The translations under genes and the position numbers were made by a program. The notes under the pieces were generated by a model. It saw only the letters and a program-made list of their open reading frames with translations, had not been told where the DNA came from and searched no databases. From an uncultured Ruminococcus sp. (GTDB lineage Bacteria; Bacillota_A; Clostridia; Oscillospirales; Ruminococcaceae): 19,926 bases of DNA. Shown here piece by piece: positions 1 through 6,187 of the stretch (positions within the stretch are counted from its first letter, which is position 1; each line of letters begins with the position of its first letter). The stretch covers positions 1 to 19,926 of the forward strand of contig CACZPE010000228.1 of assembly GCA_902782875.1 (NCBI GenBank), read 5' to 3'.

Positions 1-10
1 ATATTTACAG

Positions 11-17
11 CCTCCTT
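11..17 (-). promoter_or_regulatory. Ribosome binding site for the gene beyond the window edge (probably ssb)
   Basis: On the minus strand these bases read AAGGAGG, a full Shine-Dalgarno core, ten bases before the window edge. It lies just after the rpsF stop codon, so the next gene in the same transcript must start at or just beyond the edge. In Firmicutes rpsF is usually followed by ssb and rpsR, so ssb is the expected gene, but none of its coding sequence is visible. Confidence 0.7.
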
Positions 18-24
18 GTCTTGA

Positions 25-315
25 TCACTTTACGGTAATGAGTGAACGAAGTACGCCGTCTGTGATTCTGAGAACTCTGTCGAGCTCGGCAGGGAACTCG
101 GGATCAGATGTGAATGTGTACAGCACATAGTAGCCGTCGGGCTGATAGTCGATCTCGTAAGCGAGCTTTCTCTTGCCCCATTCATCAACGTTCTCGAGAG
201 TTGCGGAAGACTCTATCATGTTCTTGAACTTCTCGACAAGCGCCTTGATACCGTCCTCTCCCTTGTTGAGAGAGAAAATGACCATGATCTCATAGGATGC
301 AGTTGTCTTTGCCAT
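25..315 (-). CDS. rpsF: 30S ribosomal protein S6
   Basis: Protein of the small ribosomal subunit that binds 16S rRNA together with S18 in the platform. The 96-residue product starts MAKTTASYEIMVIFS and contains the family's core segments: the first beta strand (YEIMVIF), the helix around residues 18-35, and the WGKRKLAYEIDYQPDGYYVLYTF segment that forms the S18-binding sheet. Length matches the usual 95-100 residues. An in-frame ATG at 348 would add 11 residues, but the ATG at 315 has GAGGAGGTGC directly upstream (321-330), which decides the start. It is the first gene of a transcript driven by the promoter at 375-403, with another gene following immediately. Identification is secure. Confidence 0.97.
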   Translation of the reverse strand: MAKTTASYEIMVIFSLNKGEDGIKALVEKFKNMIESSATLENVDEWGKRKLAYEIDYQPDGYYVLYTFTSDPEFPAELDRVLRITDGVLRSLITVK

Positions 316-374
316 TATAAGCACCTCCTCTTGGATTACGCCCGTCATCGTATACGAGCGAGGATAACAGATTG

Positions 375-403
375 ATTATATCACCGCAGAGATGATTTGT
401 CAA
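375..403 (-). promoter_or_regulatory. Consensus sigma-A promoter of rpsF
   Basis: On the minus strand TTGACA (398-403) and TATAAT (375-380) are separated by exactly 17 bases, and the -10 is preceded by TGA, giving an extended -10. All twelve hexamer positions match consensus. The predicted transcript start is about position 368, leaving a leader of roughly 50 bases before rpsF. A promoter this strong fits a ribosomal protein operon. Confidence 0.9.
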
Positions 404-430
404 GTGTGAATGTGAATTTTTACAAATCCG

Positions 431-461
431 ATAAATTCCGCCATGTATACGGCGGATTTAT
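431..461 (-). terminator. Hairpin after spoVS, probable terminator
   Basis: The arms ATAAATTCCGCC (431-442) and GGCGGATTTAT (451-461) pair with one bulged base around an 8-base loop. It lies between the spoVS stop and the rpsF promoter, where a minus-strand terminator is expected. The U-tract is poor: the bases after the stem on the minus strand read CGGATTTG. It may therefore be a weak terminator or only an mRNA end-stabilising hairpin. Confidence 0.5.
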
Positions 462-472
462 GCATATTTTAA

Positions 473-514
473 CAGGGCTTAGGGTATAGGGTTTAGGGTT
501 TAGTTATTCGTCAT
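473..514. repeat. Heptamer short tandem repeat tract (AGGGTTT-like)
   Basis: Six units in 7-base register can be read on the plus strand: CAGGGCT, TAGGGTA, TAGGGTT, TAGGGTT, TAGTTAT and TCGTCAT. The central units equal the plant telomere heptamer by composition, but the flanks are ordinary bacterial genes. The last unit contains the spoVS stop codon (511-513), so the tract begins inside the gene end. Similar heptamer tracts occur at 12584-12606, 13171-13193 and 13354-13380. Confidence 0.7.
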
Positions 515-777
515 TCCCCTATGTCAAAGCAGATAAACCTTATCGCAGTGCGCTCCTCGCCGTTTATCTCTATCTTGCCGAATACGGGCGAGCAGGCGAG
601 GTTTATGCCCACAGGAGCAAGATAGCCCCTTGCCACGGCAATGGCCTTTACTGCCTGATTTGTAGCGCCTGCGCCGACCGTCTGAACCTCTACCTTGCCG
701 TCAGAGCGCATAACGCTGGCGATCGCACCTGCGACCATATTGGGGGCGGAATTTGCCGATACCTTGAGTATTTCCAT
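511..777 (-). CDS. spoVS: Stage V sporulation protein S (SpoVS)
   Basis: Small protein of the SpoVS (Alba-like fold) family. In Bacillus subtilis it affects spore coat assembly and septation timing; its biochemical role, perhaps nucleic acid binding, is unsettled. The 88 residues follow the family end to end: MEILKVSANSAPNMVAGAIA, then VGAGATNQAVKAIAVARGYLAP, then the closing INGEERTAIRFI. It starts 4 bases after the ymdB stop, with AAAGCAGG as the binding site inside the end of ymdB, so the two are translationally close. The stop codon falls inside a heptamer repeat tract, so the final residues may have been touched by repeat expansion. SpoVS also occurs in non-sporulating bacteria, so it does not prove sporulation. 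Confidence 0.96.
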   Translation of the reverse strand: MEILKVSANSAPNMVAGAIASVMRSDGKVEVQTVGAGATNQAVKAIAVARGYLAPVGINLACSPVFGKIEINGEERTAIRFICFDIGE

Positions 778-781
778 GAAA

Positions 782-1555
782 TTACCTGCTTTCTCTTATC
801 TGTATTCTCTTCAAAGACACAGCCGTGCCTGTCTTTTCGTTTATCTCGATGATCACTCCGCAGAATATCTGCTTTCCCTCTGCTTCGGTAAATCTTACCG
901 GTGTTTTGTATTTCTGCCTGGTTATCGCAAGCTGCGGGTCCACTCCGAGCACGGACAGCTCCGTGCCGCACATGCCCGCATCGGTGATATACGCCGTACC
1001 TCCGGGGAGTATCATCTCATCTGCTGTCTGCACATGAGTATGCGTGCCTATAACTGCGGATACTCTGCCGTCAAGATAGAAGCCCATGGCTTTTTTCTCG
1101 CTCGTTGCCTCCGCGTGAAAATCGACTATGATATTTTTTGTTTCAGCCTGTGCGATAAGTCTGTCGGCACATGTGAAGGGATTATCCAGCGCATCCATGA
1201 AGGCAGTGCCGCAGAGATTTATCACCGCTACGGAATACGCCCCCTTGTCTATGATGCACATGCCTGTGCCCGCCGTGCCCTCGGGATAGTTTGCGGGGCG
1301 CAGCAGAGAGCTTTTCTCGTCATAGGCGTTTACAAATTCCTGCCGCCTGAAGCAGTGATTGCCTGTGGTTATTACATCTGCAAAGGTAAAGAGCGACTCC
1401 ATCGACTCATAGGTTATGCCGTTGCCGTCTGCGGAGTTCTCACCGTTGATTATCACAGCGTCTATCTTTTCATCCTGTTTTATCCTGCGGACCGACTGTG
1501 AAGCAAAGGCACAGCCCCTGCTGCCGACAACGTCACCGCCGAAAAGTATTTTCAT
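782..1555 (-). CDS. ymdB: YmdB-type metallophosphoesterase (cyclic nucleotide phosphodiesterase)
   Basis: Member of the TIGR00282/YmdB family, dinuclear-metal phosphodiesterases acting on 2',3'-cyclic nucleotides and influencing RNA turnover, biofilm formation and motility choice in Bacillus. The 257 residues carry the full metal set by motif: Asp8 in GDVVG, Glu39-Asn40 in INGEN, Asn66-His67 in TTGNH, His147 in VDFHAEATSEK, and His172 and His174 in GTHTHVQTAD. The segment after GNH reads CFRRQE where most family members have a TWD/NKKE-like sequence, a local variation outside the metal ligands. Start at ATG 1555 has AAGAAAGG upstream. It lies between a WYL regulator gene and spoVS. In many Firmicutes ymdB follows rny; here no rny is seen in the window. 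Confidence 0.93.
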   Translation of the reverse strand: MKILFGGDVVGSRGCAFASQSVRRIKQDEKIDAVIINGENSADGNGITYESMESLFTFADVITTGNHCFRRQEFVNAYDEKSSLLRPANYPEGTAGTGMCIIDKGAYSVAVINLCGTAFMDALDNPFTCADRLIAQAETKNIIVDFHAEATSEKKAMGFYLDGRVSAVIGTHTHVQTADEMILPGGTAYITDAGMCGTELSVLGVDPQLAITRQKYKTPVRFTEAEGKQIFCGVIIEINEKTGTAVSLKRIQIRESR

Positions 1556-1595
1556 CGTATTGGCCTTTCTTTATGTCAGAGTATAGTGCGGAGGA

Positions 1596-2588
1596 TTATA
1601 TTCCGTATTTTCCAAGGACATCGGCGAGATGGGCTCTGAAGCCTTCTCTCACGCTGTCCGGGGCGATTATCTCCGCCTTGCTGCCGAATGAGCACATCCA
1701 GCCGTAAAACGCCGCACTGGGGATGATATCCACATTTATCGTGAAGCAGTTCTCCGCGGCGGGTATCATCATAGTGTCTGCGCCGAAGCGGTCGATGACG
1801 GCATTGGCAAGGGAATTGTCAAAACGCATCTTGACCTTGCATCTGTCTCCGCTGAACATGGAGAATGCCGTGCTCATGAAGTCCGTGAGCCTGAAGTTCC
1901 CGGGGACGGGTACAGCGGCATTTCCCGTAAAGACCACCTGATCCATCTTGTCCACCCTAAAACAGGCAGGCGACTGCGGCCTTTTTTCGTAATAGGCGAC
2001 CATATAGTATGAGCCGTCGTTCCATGTCAGCGCATAGGGTGAACAGATCCTTACGCCGTCGCGGTACTGACGTTTTTTCTCATAGGTAAGGTCGAAATAT
2101 CTGAAGGATATCTCCTTCTTTTCCTTTATCGCACGGCTTATGGTGTCTATATTGGGGTATATCCGCTCATTGCCTGATTTTACGCGGTTCGGCACGAATA
2201 CATTGCTGTCTATGTCCTCGCCGTTGTATCTGCTCGTAAGGCTTCTGAGCTTCTTTATCAGGGTACGGGATTTCTTCTCTGTGATAAATCTCGACGAAGA
2301 TACCGCATCTGCAAGGAGTTTGAGCTCCGCGGGCTCGAAAATACCGTTCTTGAAATAGTAGTATTTCTTCTTGTCCATGCGTTTGTATGCAAGGGGGTAT
2401 CCGTTCATTTCAAGCAGCGCCAGATCATCGAGAAGAGTTTTTCTGTTGGCGTTTATATCGCGCTCCGCAAGCTTTTCGGACAGGTCATAGACTGTAAGGC
2501 AGTGATCCTCATCGGTCTGGGCGGTAAGGATATTGATAAGCTCGGGCAGCTTCATTTTCTGGCGCATTCCTGCTTCCTTGTTCGGCAT
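1596..2588 (-). CDS. WYL-domain transcriptional regulator
   Basis: Predicted DNA-binding regulator of the HTH-WYL-WCX type. Residues 13-68 form a DeoR-like winged helix (LPELINILTAQ, then NRKTLLDDLALLEMNGYPL). Residues 140-217 form the WYL sensor domain, with ISFRYFDL and SPYALTWNDGSYYMVAYY. Residues 235-325 resemble the C-terminal WCX extension. The signature WYL tripeptide is YYM at 194-196, a tolerated variation. WYL domains are thought to bind nucleotides, nucleic acids or other ligands; the ligand here is unknown. Start at ATG 2588 is supported by AAAAGGAGG eight bases upstream. The stop is 40 bases before ymdB, with no hairpin seen between, so it probably shares a transcript with ymdB and spoVS. 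No phage-defence genes adjoin it, so a housekeeping or stress role is likelier than the defence role of some WYL proteins. Confidence 0.88.
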   Translation of the reverse strand: MPNKEAGMRQKMKLPELINILTAQTDEDHCLTVYDLSEKLAERDINANRKTLLDDLALLEMNGYPLAYKRMDKKKYYYFKNGIFEPAELKLLADAVSSSRFITEKKSRTLIKKLRSLTSRYNGEDIDSNVFVPNRVKSGNERIYPNIDTISRAIKEKKEISFRYFDLTYEKKRQYRDGVRICSPYALTWNDGSYYMVAYYEKRPQSPACFRVDKMDQVVFTGNAAVPVPGNFRLTDFMSTAFSMFSGDRCKVKMRFDNSLANAVIDRFGADTMMIPAAENCFTINVDIIPSAAFYGWMCSFGSKAEIIAPDSVREGFRAHLADVLGKYGI

Positions 2589-2796
2589 GACACATCCTCC
2601 TTTTGCAAAAGCTGTACTGGCTCAGAACCTGTGCCGCAGGCAAAGGCTATATGTCAGATATTCTCGCGGGAGTCAGTATTATATACATATTATCATAACA
2701 TATAGAAAAAAGCAATATATCACCTTTGACAAAAAACGCTCCTTTTGTCGTGAAACTTACACAATTACATATGAAACATACAGGTGCTGCGGACAG

Positions 2797-2833
2797 AAAA
2801 ATCCCTGTCTGCGCATCAACGCGGGACAGGGAT
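2797..2833 (-). terminator. Rho-independent terminator of birA
   Basis: On the minus strand ATCCCTGTC (2825-2833) and GACAGGGAT (2801-2809) form a perfect 9-bp stem followed by a run of five T (2797-2801, overlapping the stem end). It begins 6 bases after the birA stop codon, so birA is transcribed separately from the WYL gene downstream. Confidence 0.9.
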
Positions 2834-2839
2834 CTTAAT

Positions 2840-3805
2840 TCACTTCATTATAACAGTACCGTTTGTGAGGTGACGTTCCTTCTTGTCGCTGCCGACAACT
2901 ATGAGGCGGCCTTCATCGTCAATTCCCTTGCATTCAAAGCGCTCTATGCTGTCGCCTGTATCTATGTCTATGATCTTGCCTGTGAGTATCGAGCGCCTGC
3001 GGTATTCGTTCATGAACTCGGGATCGTTCATCGTAGTTATACGCGCTTCAAGACGGTCGAGTATCTTGGCGCAGAGCCTGGAACGGTTGACGGTCTCTCC
3101 CTTTTCAATCCTCAGGCTGGTGGCCTTGTCATCGAGCCCCTTGGGGAAGAAACCGTTATTGACGTTGAGGCCTATGCCTATAACGGCGTAATCAAGACAT
3201 CCCTGTTCAACGTTTATGGATGCCTCGGTGAGTATGCCGCATACCTTTTTGCCGCCTATATATATGTCGTTGACCCATTTTATGCCGCACTCGAGCCCTG
3301 TGATGATCTCTATCGCCTCAGCGACTGCTACCGCCGAGCATGCGGTGATATTGGCGGTCTGCTTTATATCAAACGGAGGACGCACGATAACGCTCATATA
3401 TATACCCTGATTGCCCGGGGAATGGAAGCTCCTGCCGTGTCTGCCCCTGCCCTCGGTCTGCTGCTCTGCAATTATGGTATGGCCGTTGGCGGTGCCTATC
3501 TCTGCGAGCTTTTTGGCAAAAGTGTTGGTGGAATCAATGGTCTTGAAAACATCCATCTTTCTGCCGTACTCAACGGTCTCAAGGTGACTTTTTATAGACG
3601 GCTCGTTGAGAAGGTCGTTTTCACTGGTGAGACAGTAGCCTCTGTTGGTTACCGCATGTATAGTATACCCCTCTTCACGCAGCTGAGTTACAGCTTTCCA
3701 CACGGCACTTCTTGTCATACCCAGGGTTTCGGCCATTTTGTTGCCGGATATGCTCCTGCCCCTGTTTTCCTCCAATATTTCAAGTACCTTGTCCTTAAGA
3801 GCCAT
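2840..3805 (-). CDS. birA: Biotin--[acetyl-CoA-carboxylase] ligase / biotin repressor BirA
   Basis: Attaches biotin to the lysine of biotin carboxyl carrier proteins through a biotinyl-AMP intermediate. The 321-residue protein is the bifunctional type: residues 1-60 are a winged helix (SGNKMAETLGMTRSAVWKAV, then YTIHAVTNRGYCL), so it can also act as a repressor. The catalytic domain shows DSTN (91-94), the biotin/ATP loop GRGRHGR (119-125), KWVND (176-180, often KWPND), Lys187 in KVCGILTE, and GIGLNVN (210-216). A small SH3-like C-terminal domain follows residue 270. Start at ATG 3805 has only a moderate site, AAAGGGG. It forms a single-gene unit with its own terminator. Regulation of itself or of biotin genes is possible; no biotin genes are in the window. 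Confidence 0.96.
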   Translation of the reverse strand: MALKDKVLEILEENRGRSISGNKMAETLGMTRSAVWKAVTQLREEGYTIHAVTNRGYCLTSENDLLNEPSIKSHLETVEYGRKMDVFKTIDSTNTFAKKLAEIGTANGHTIIAEQQTEGRGRHGRSFHSPGNQGIYMSVIVRPPFDIKQTANITACSAVAVAEAIEIITGLECGIKWVNDIYIGGKKVCGILTEASINVEQGCLDYAVIGIGLNVNNGFFPKGLDDKATSLRIEKGETVNRSRLCAKILDRLEARITTMNDPEFMNEYRRRSILTGKIIDIDTGDSIERFECKGIDDEGRLIVVGSDKKERHLTNGTVIMK

Positions 3806-4145
3806 ATTACAGAGCCCCTTTCATACTCAAATCTCAAAATCACTCACAATATATCTGAAAATCGCTGTATTATAGCTATATTACGACGATGTGCATTACG
3901 AATAATCTACTCACACTATTAATCACGAATATTTTTTTACACATCTCATTTTATTTATTATACTCGTAAAACGCAAAAAAATCAAGACATTTTTTAAATT
4001 TCTTTCAAAAATTTGAAAATCGAAATACACGTTATACGGTTCTTACTTTTTATTATCAGAAAAATCAAAAAAACTATGTACTTTTCTGTAGGTTTGTGAT
4101 ATAATAATAGCTGTATGTATTTTGTACAGTAAACGGAGGACAGAC
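3806..4145. promoter_or_regulatory. AT-rich divergent intergenic region between birA and the 4146 gene
   Basis: This 340-base stretch has no supportable gene. On the minus strand a TATAAT at 3869-3874 is the best -10 candidate for birA, without a convincing -35. An 11-base near-direct repeat, ACTCACAATAT (3842-3852) and ACTCACACTAT (3909-3919), brackets that -10. A perfect inverted repeat, TTTCAAA-AA-TTTGAAA, lies at 4003-4018. The plus-strand promoter of the 4146 gene is at 4077-4105. The middle part (3930-4070) is A/T homopolymer-rich and shows nothing else. Confidence 0.5.
4077..4105 (+). promoter_or_regulatory. Promoter of the seven-gene envelope cluster
   Basis: An extended -10, TGATATAAT (4097-4105), matches consensus fully, with a weak -35 (TGTACT, 4077-4082) at 17-base spacing. 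It gives a leader of about 35 bases before the ATG at 4146. The 13 bases TTTGTGATATAAT are identical to those of the divIC promoter. No terminator is visible before 11523, so it may drive the whole run. Confidence 0.7.
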
Positions 4146-4964
4146 ATGGACAGGCTCAGCCGTCTTGTTATAGATAAGCCGACAGACGACCGCTTCAACA
4201 GACTTTTCAGGTCTGAGGCAAAGAAGCGGGGATTCACTGTTGCAAAGATAAGGGATAACTACTGCTCGGTGAGCGACGGCGAGCGTTCACTCAAGTTTGA
4301 TATATCACCTGAAAAATACGCCTTTGCCCGTACCCGCTCCGTGGCTGAAGCGCAGAAAATGGCAGACAGGGTGACGGCTGATTTTGAGGTGCTCGACCGC
4401 ATGGTATCATTCACCAACGGGCAGAACTTCCTGCGATTTTTGCTGATACACGGCGGAGAAGTCAAGAAGGGCATGATAACCTCCGATTTCTACGGCGGAC
4501 TGAAAAGAGTGCTCTGCACCACCAGCGATGATATACACGCCAGGATACTTGATGAGAAATATCTGCGCGAATGGGACACACCTGCGGAGGTGCTCTTCTC
4601 TGTGGCGGACAGGAATATGTCAAGAGCGATGGACAAGCTGGTTTTCAACGAGGGAGTGCTCGATGAGACCGGCAATATCAGATTTATGGAGTTTATGACC
4701 GAAAGCAGCGGCTTTGCGCCTGCAATGATCGCCTGCTCGGGGTTTTACGACTTTGTGCGTGCGCATCTGGGGAACAGATTTCTTGTGATAGCGCCGTCTA
4801 AGGATGTGGTAGCTGCCGTGACGGAGCCTGCCGCGAATATATACAGCCGCTTCAGGGATCTGGTCACTGAAAACAACCGCTGGTCATCAGACCCGCTTAC
4901 AACGGCGGTGCTGCTGTATACTCCGCAGGGGACGGAGACGGTTGATATTTTCCCGGATATATGA
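4146..4964 (+). CDS. Conserved hypothetical protein, possibly DUF1444/YtpQ-like
   Basis: I do not recognise this 272-residue protein with confidence. It has no signal peptide or membrane segment and is probably cytoplasmic. The N-terminal 80 residues are rich in charged residues (DRFNRLFRSEAKKRGFTVAKIRDN). The middle segment LDEKYLREWDTPAEVLFSVADRNMSR recalls the DUF1444/YtpQ style, in which a mid-protein 'W-x-x-x-x-E-L-x-x-x-A-x-x-N' pattern recurs; this is a weak resemblance only. The ATG at 4146 is chosen over an in-frame ATG at 4122 because CGGAGGA (4134-4140) sits 5 bases upstream of it. It is first in the run leading to the LRR, MoxR, DUF58 and transglutaminase-like genes, 41 bases before the next start with no hairpin between. 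A role in the same envelope process is an inference from position only. Confidence 0.75.
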   Translation: MDRLSRLVIDKPTDDRFNRLFRSEAKKRGFTVAKIRDNYCSVSDGERSLKFDISPEKYAFARTRSVAEAQKMADRVTADFEVLDRMVSFTNGQNFLRFLLIHGGEVKKGMITSDFYGGLKRVLCTTSDDIHARILDEKYLREWDTPAEVLFSVADRNMSRAMDKLVFNEGVLDETGNIRFMEFMTESSGFAPAMIACSGFYDFVRAHLGNRFLVIAPSKDVVAAVTEPAANIYSRFRDLVTENNRWSSDPLTTAVLLYTPQGTETVDIFPDI

Positions 4965-5005
4965 GTTTTTACGGCGTTGCTAATATTCTCCAAAGGAGCA
5001 TATAT

Positions 5006-6172
5006 ATGAGAAAAATGAAAAATGACGAGAAGAAGCTTGTACTGCGTATCCTGATGCTTATACTTGCAGTATCAATGATACTCGGATATGTTCTTCTCCC
5101 GCTCGGTCAGTCTGCAACTGCATCGGCTGAAGGGGTCACTGAAGTTGAAGTGGCCTCCTTCACCACGGGCGGCCTTGCTGCTGCGATAGAGACAGCAAAG
5201 GACGGTACAGACCTCAACAATGTGACGGGTATCACCGTATCGGGCGGTACTCTTTCGGCAGCCGACTATCAGGCTATATGCGGATATCCGAATATAATCG
5301 TCCTCGATCTTTCGGGGGCTAAGACCGAGGGAGGGGTGATCCCCCCGTCTGCACTTGCTTCAAGAAATCAGCTTTCCGTGGTATATCTTCCTTCGGACAC
5401 AAAGGAGATAGGCGAGGGTGCGCTTTCGGGCAACCGTTCGCTCACGGAGATATATATGCCCTCCACAGTGCGCATAATAGGCGCTCATGCATTCGAGGGC
5501 TGCGAAAAGGTCGAGCATTTCGACATCCCCGCAGAGACCGAGGAAATAGGTGAGTACGCATTCTCTGACTGCAAGGCTCTCTCGGATTTCGTGCTCCCTG
5601 CAGGGATAACCGCAGTGCCCGACCGCTGCTTTGACAAGACTTCTCTGAAGATGCTCATCATGGGTCCTCAGGTAACACAGATAGGCGCAGGAGCATTCGA
5701 GAACTGCCACGACCTCGCGGATATATGCTTCTACGGCGATACCGCTCCTTCCGCTCCGTCGGGAGCATTCCAGAACTGCAAGGTGACATTTCATATGCAT
5801 GAAGATGCAGAGGGCGCAGAGAATATCGCAGATACCGCAAACGGCATGGTGACCGTGGCTTATGACCTGGAGGGCGAGTACAAAGCCCCCGTGAATGAGA
5901 GCCCCGCTCAGCCTGCCGAAGAAGAGACACAGCAGACCACAGAGGTCAGCGCTGATAACGATGACGGTGATGAAGAAAACACAGGTACGGTGATCACCGC
6001 CAGAAAGATAGAACCCGACAATGTGACGACTGCTGCGCCCGCAGCGGATAAGGATGAAAAGTCATCCTCAGGCGGAGTCAGTGTTGCCGCAGTGATAATA
6101 ATAGCTGTGCTCTGCGCGGCTGTGGGAGTATTTGCAACGCTTTTTTTCACATCAAAGAAAAAATTTAAATAA
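5006..6172 (+). CDS. Membrane-anchored LRR_5 (BspA-type) surface protein
   Basis: A 388-residue exported protein. A hydrophobic segment at about 11-32 follows a basic N-terminus and may be cleaved after ATASA (residue 41) or kept as an anchor. Residues 96-262 hold about five BspA-type leucine-rich repeats with the typical 'IGEGALSGNRSLTEIYMPSTVRIIG' and 'IGEYAFSDCKALSDFVLPAG' spacing (units of about 23). Residues 290-357 are an acidic Thr/Pro/Glu-rich linker. A second transmembrane helix at about 358-382 ends in KKKFK, placing the repeats outside the membrane. LRR_5 proteins often bind host or microbial surface ligands; the ligand here is unknown. The ATG at 5006 has AAAGGAG seven bases upstream and is preferred over an in-frame ATG at 4961. 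It precedes the moxR-like gene by 15 bases, so the two are probably co-transcribed. Confidence 0.87.
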   Translation: MRKMKNDEKKLVLRILMLILAVSMILGYVLLPLGQSATASAEGVTEVEVASFTTGGLAAAIETAKDGTDLNNVTGITVSGGTLSAADYQAICGYPNIIVLDLSGAKTEGGVIPPSALASRNQLSVVYLPSDTKEIGEGALSGNRSLTEIYMPSTVRIIGAHAFEGCEKVEHFDIPAETEEIGEYAFSDCKALSDFVLPAGITAVPDRCFDKTSLKMLIMGPQVTQIGAGAFENCHDLADICFYGDTAPSAPSGAFQNCKVTFHMHEDAEGAENIADTANGMVTVAYDLEGEYKAPVNESPAQPAEEETQQTTEVSADNDDGDEENTGTVITARKIEPDNVTTAAPAADKDEKSSSGGVSVAAVIIIAVLCAAVGVFATLFFTSKKKFK

Positions 6173-6187
6173 CAGGAGAACACATTC

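Noticed and set aside
473..514. Eukaryotic telomere sequence or assembly contamination
   Set aside because: The TTTAGGG-like units lie inside an ordinary bacterial context and partly within the spoVS stop; neighbouring units drift away from the telomere sequence.
695..1501. A 268-codon open frame on the plus strand
   Set aside because: It is antisense to ymdB and the start of spoVS, both identified with full motif sets. It lacks a ribosome binding site.
1596..2588. A phage-defence island marked by the WYL regulator
   Set aside because: The neighbours are birA, ymdB, spoVS and rpsF, all housekeeping, with no nuclease, helicase or toxin genes nearby.
2589..2796. A well-defined promoter for the WYL gene
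   Set aside because: A TATAAT occurs on the minus strand at 2678-2683 and TTG-like elements lie upstream, but no -35 falls at an acceptable spacing, so no promoter is called.
2726..3922. A 398-codon open frame on the plus strand
   Set aside because: It runs antisense across the whole of birA, has no binding site at its start, and its translation shows no recognisable domain. It results from codon bias in birA.
3806..4145. A riboswitch or small RNA gene in the birA upstream region
   Set aside because: The region is AT-rich with short repeats only; no conserved riboswitch core or long stable stem could be seen by eye.
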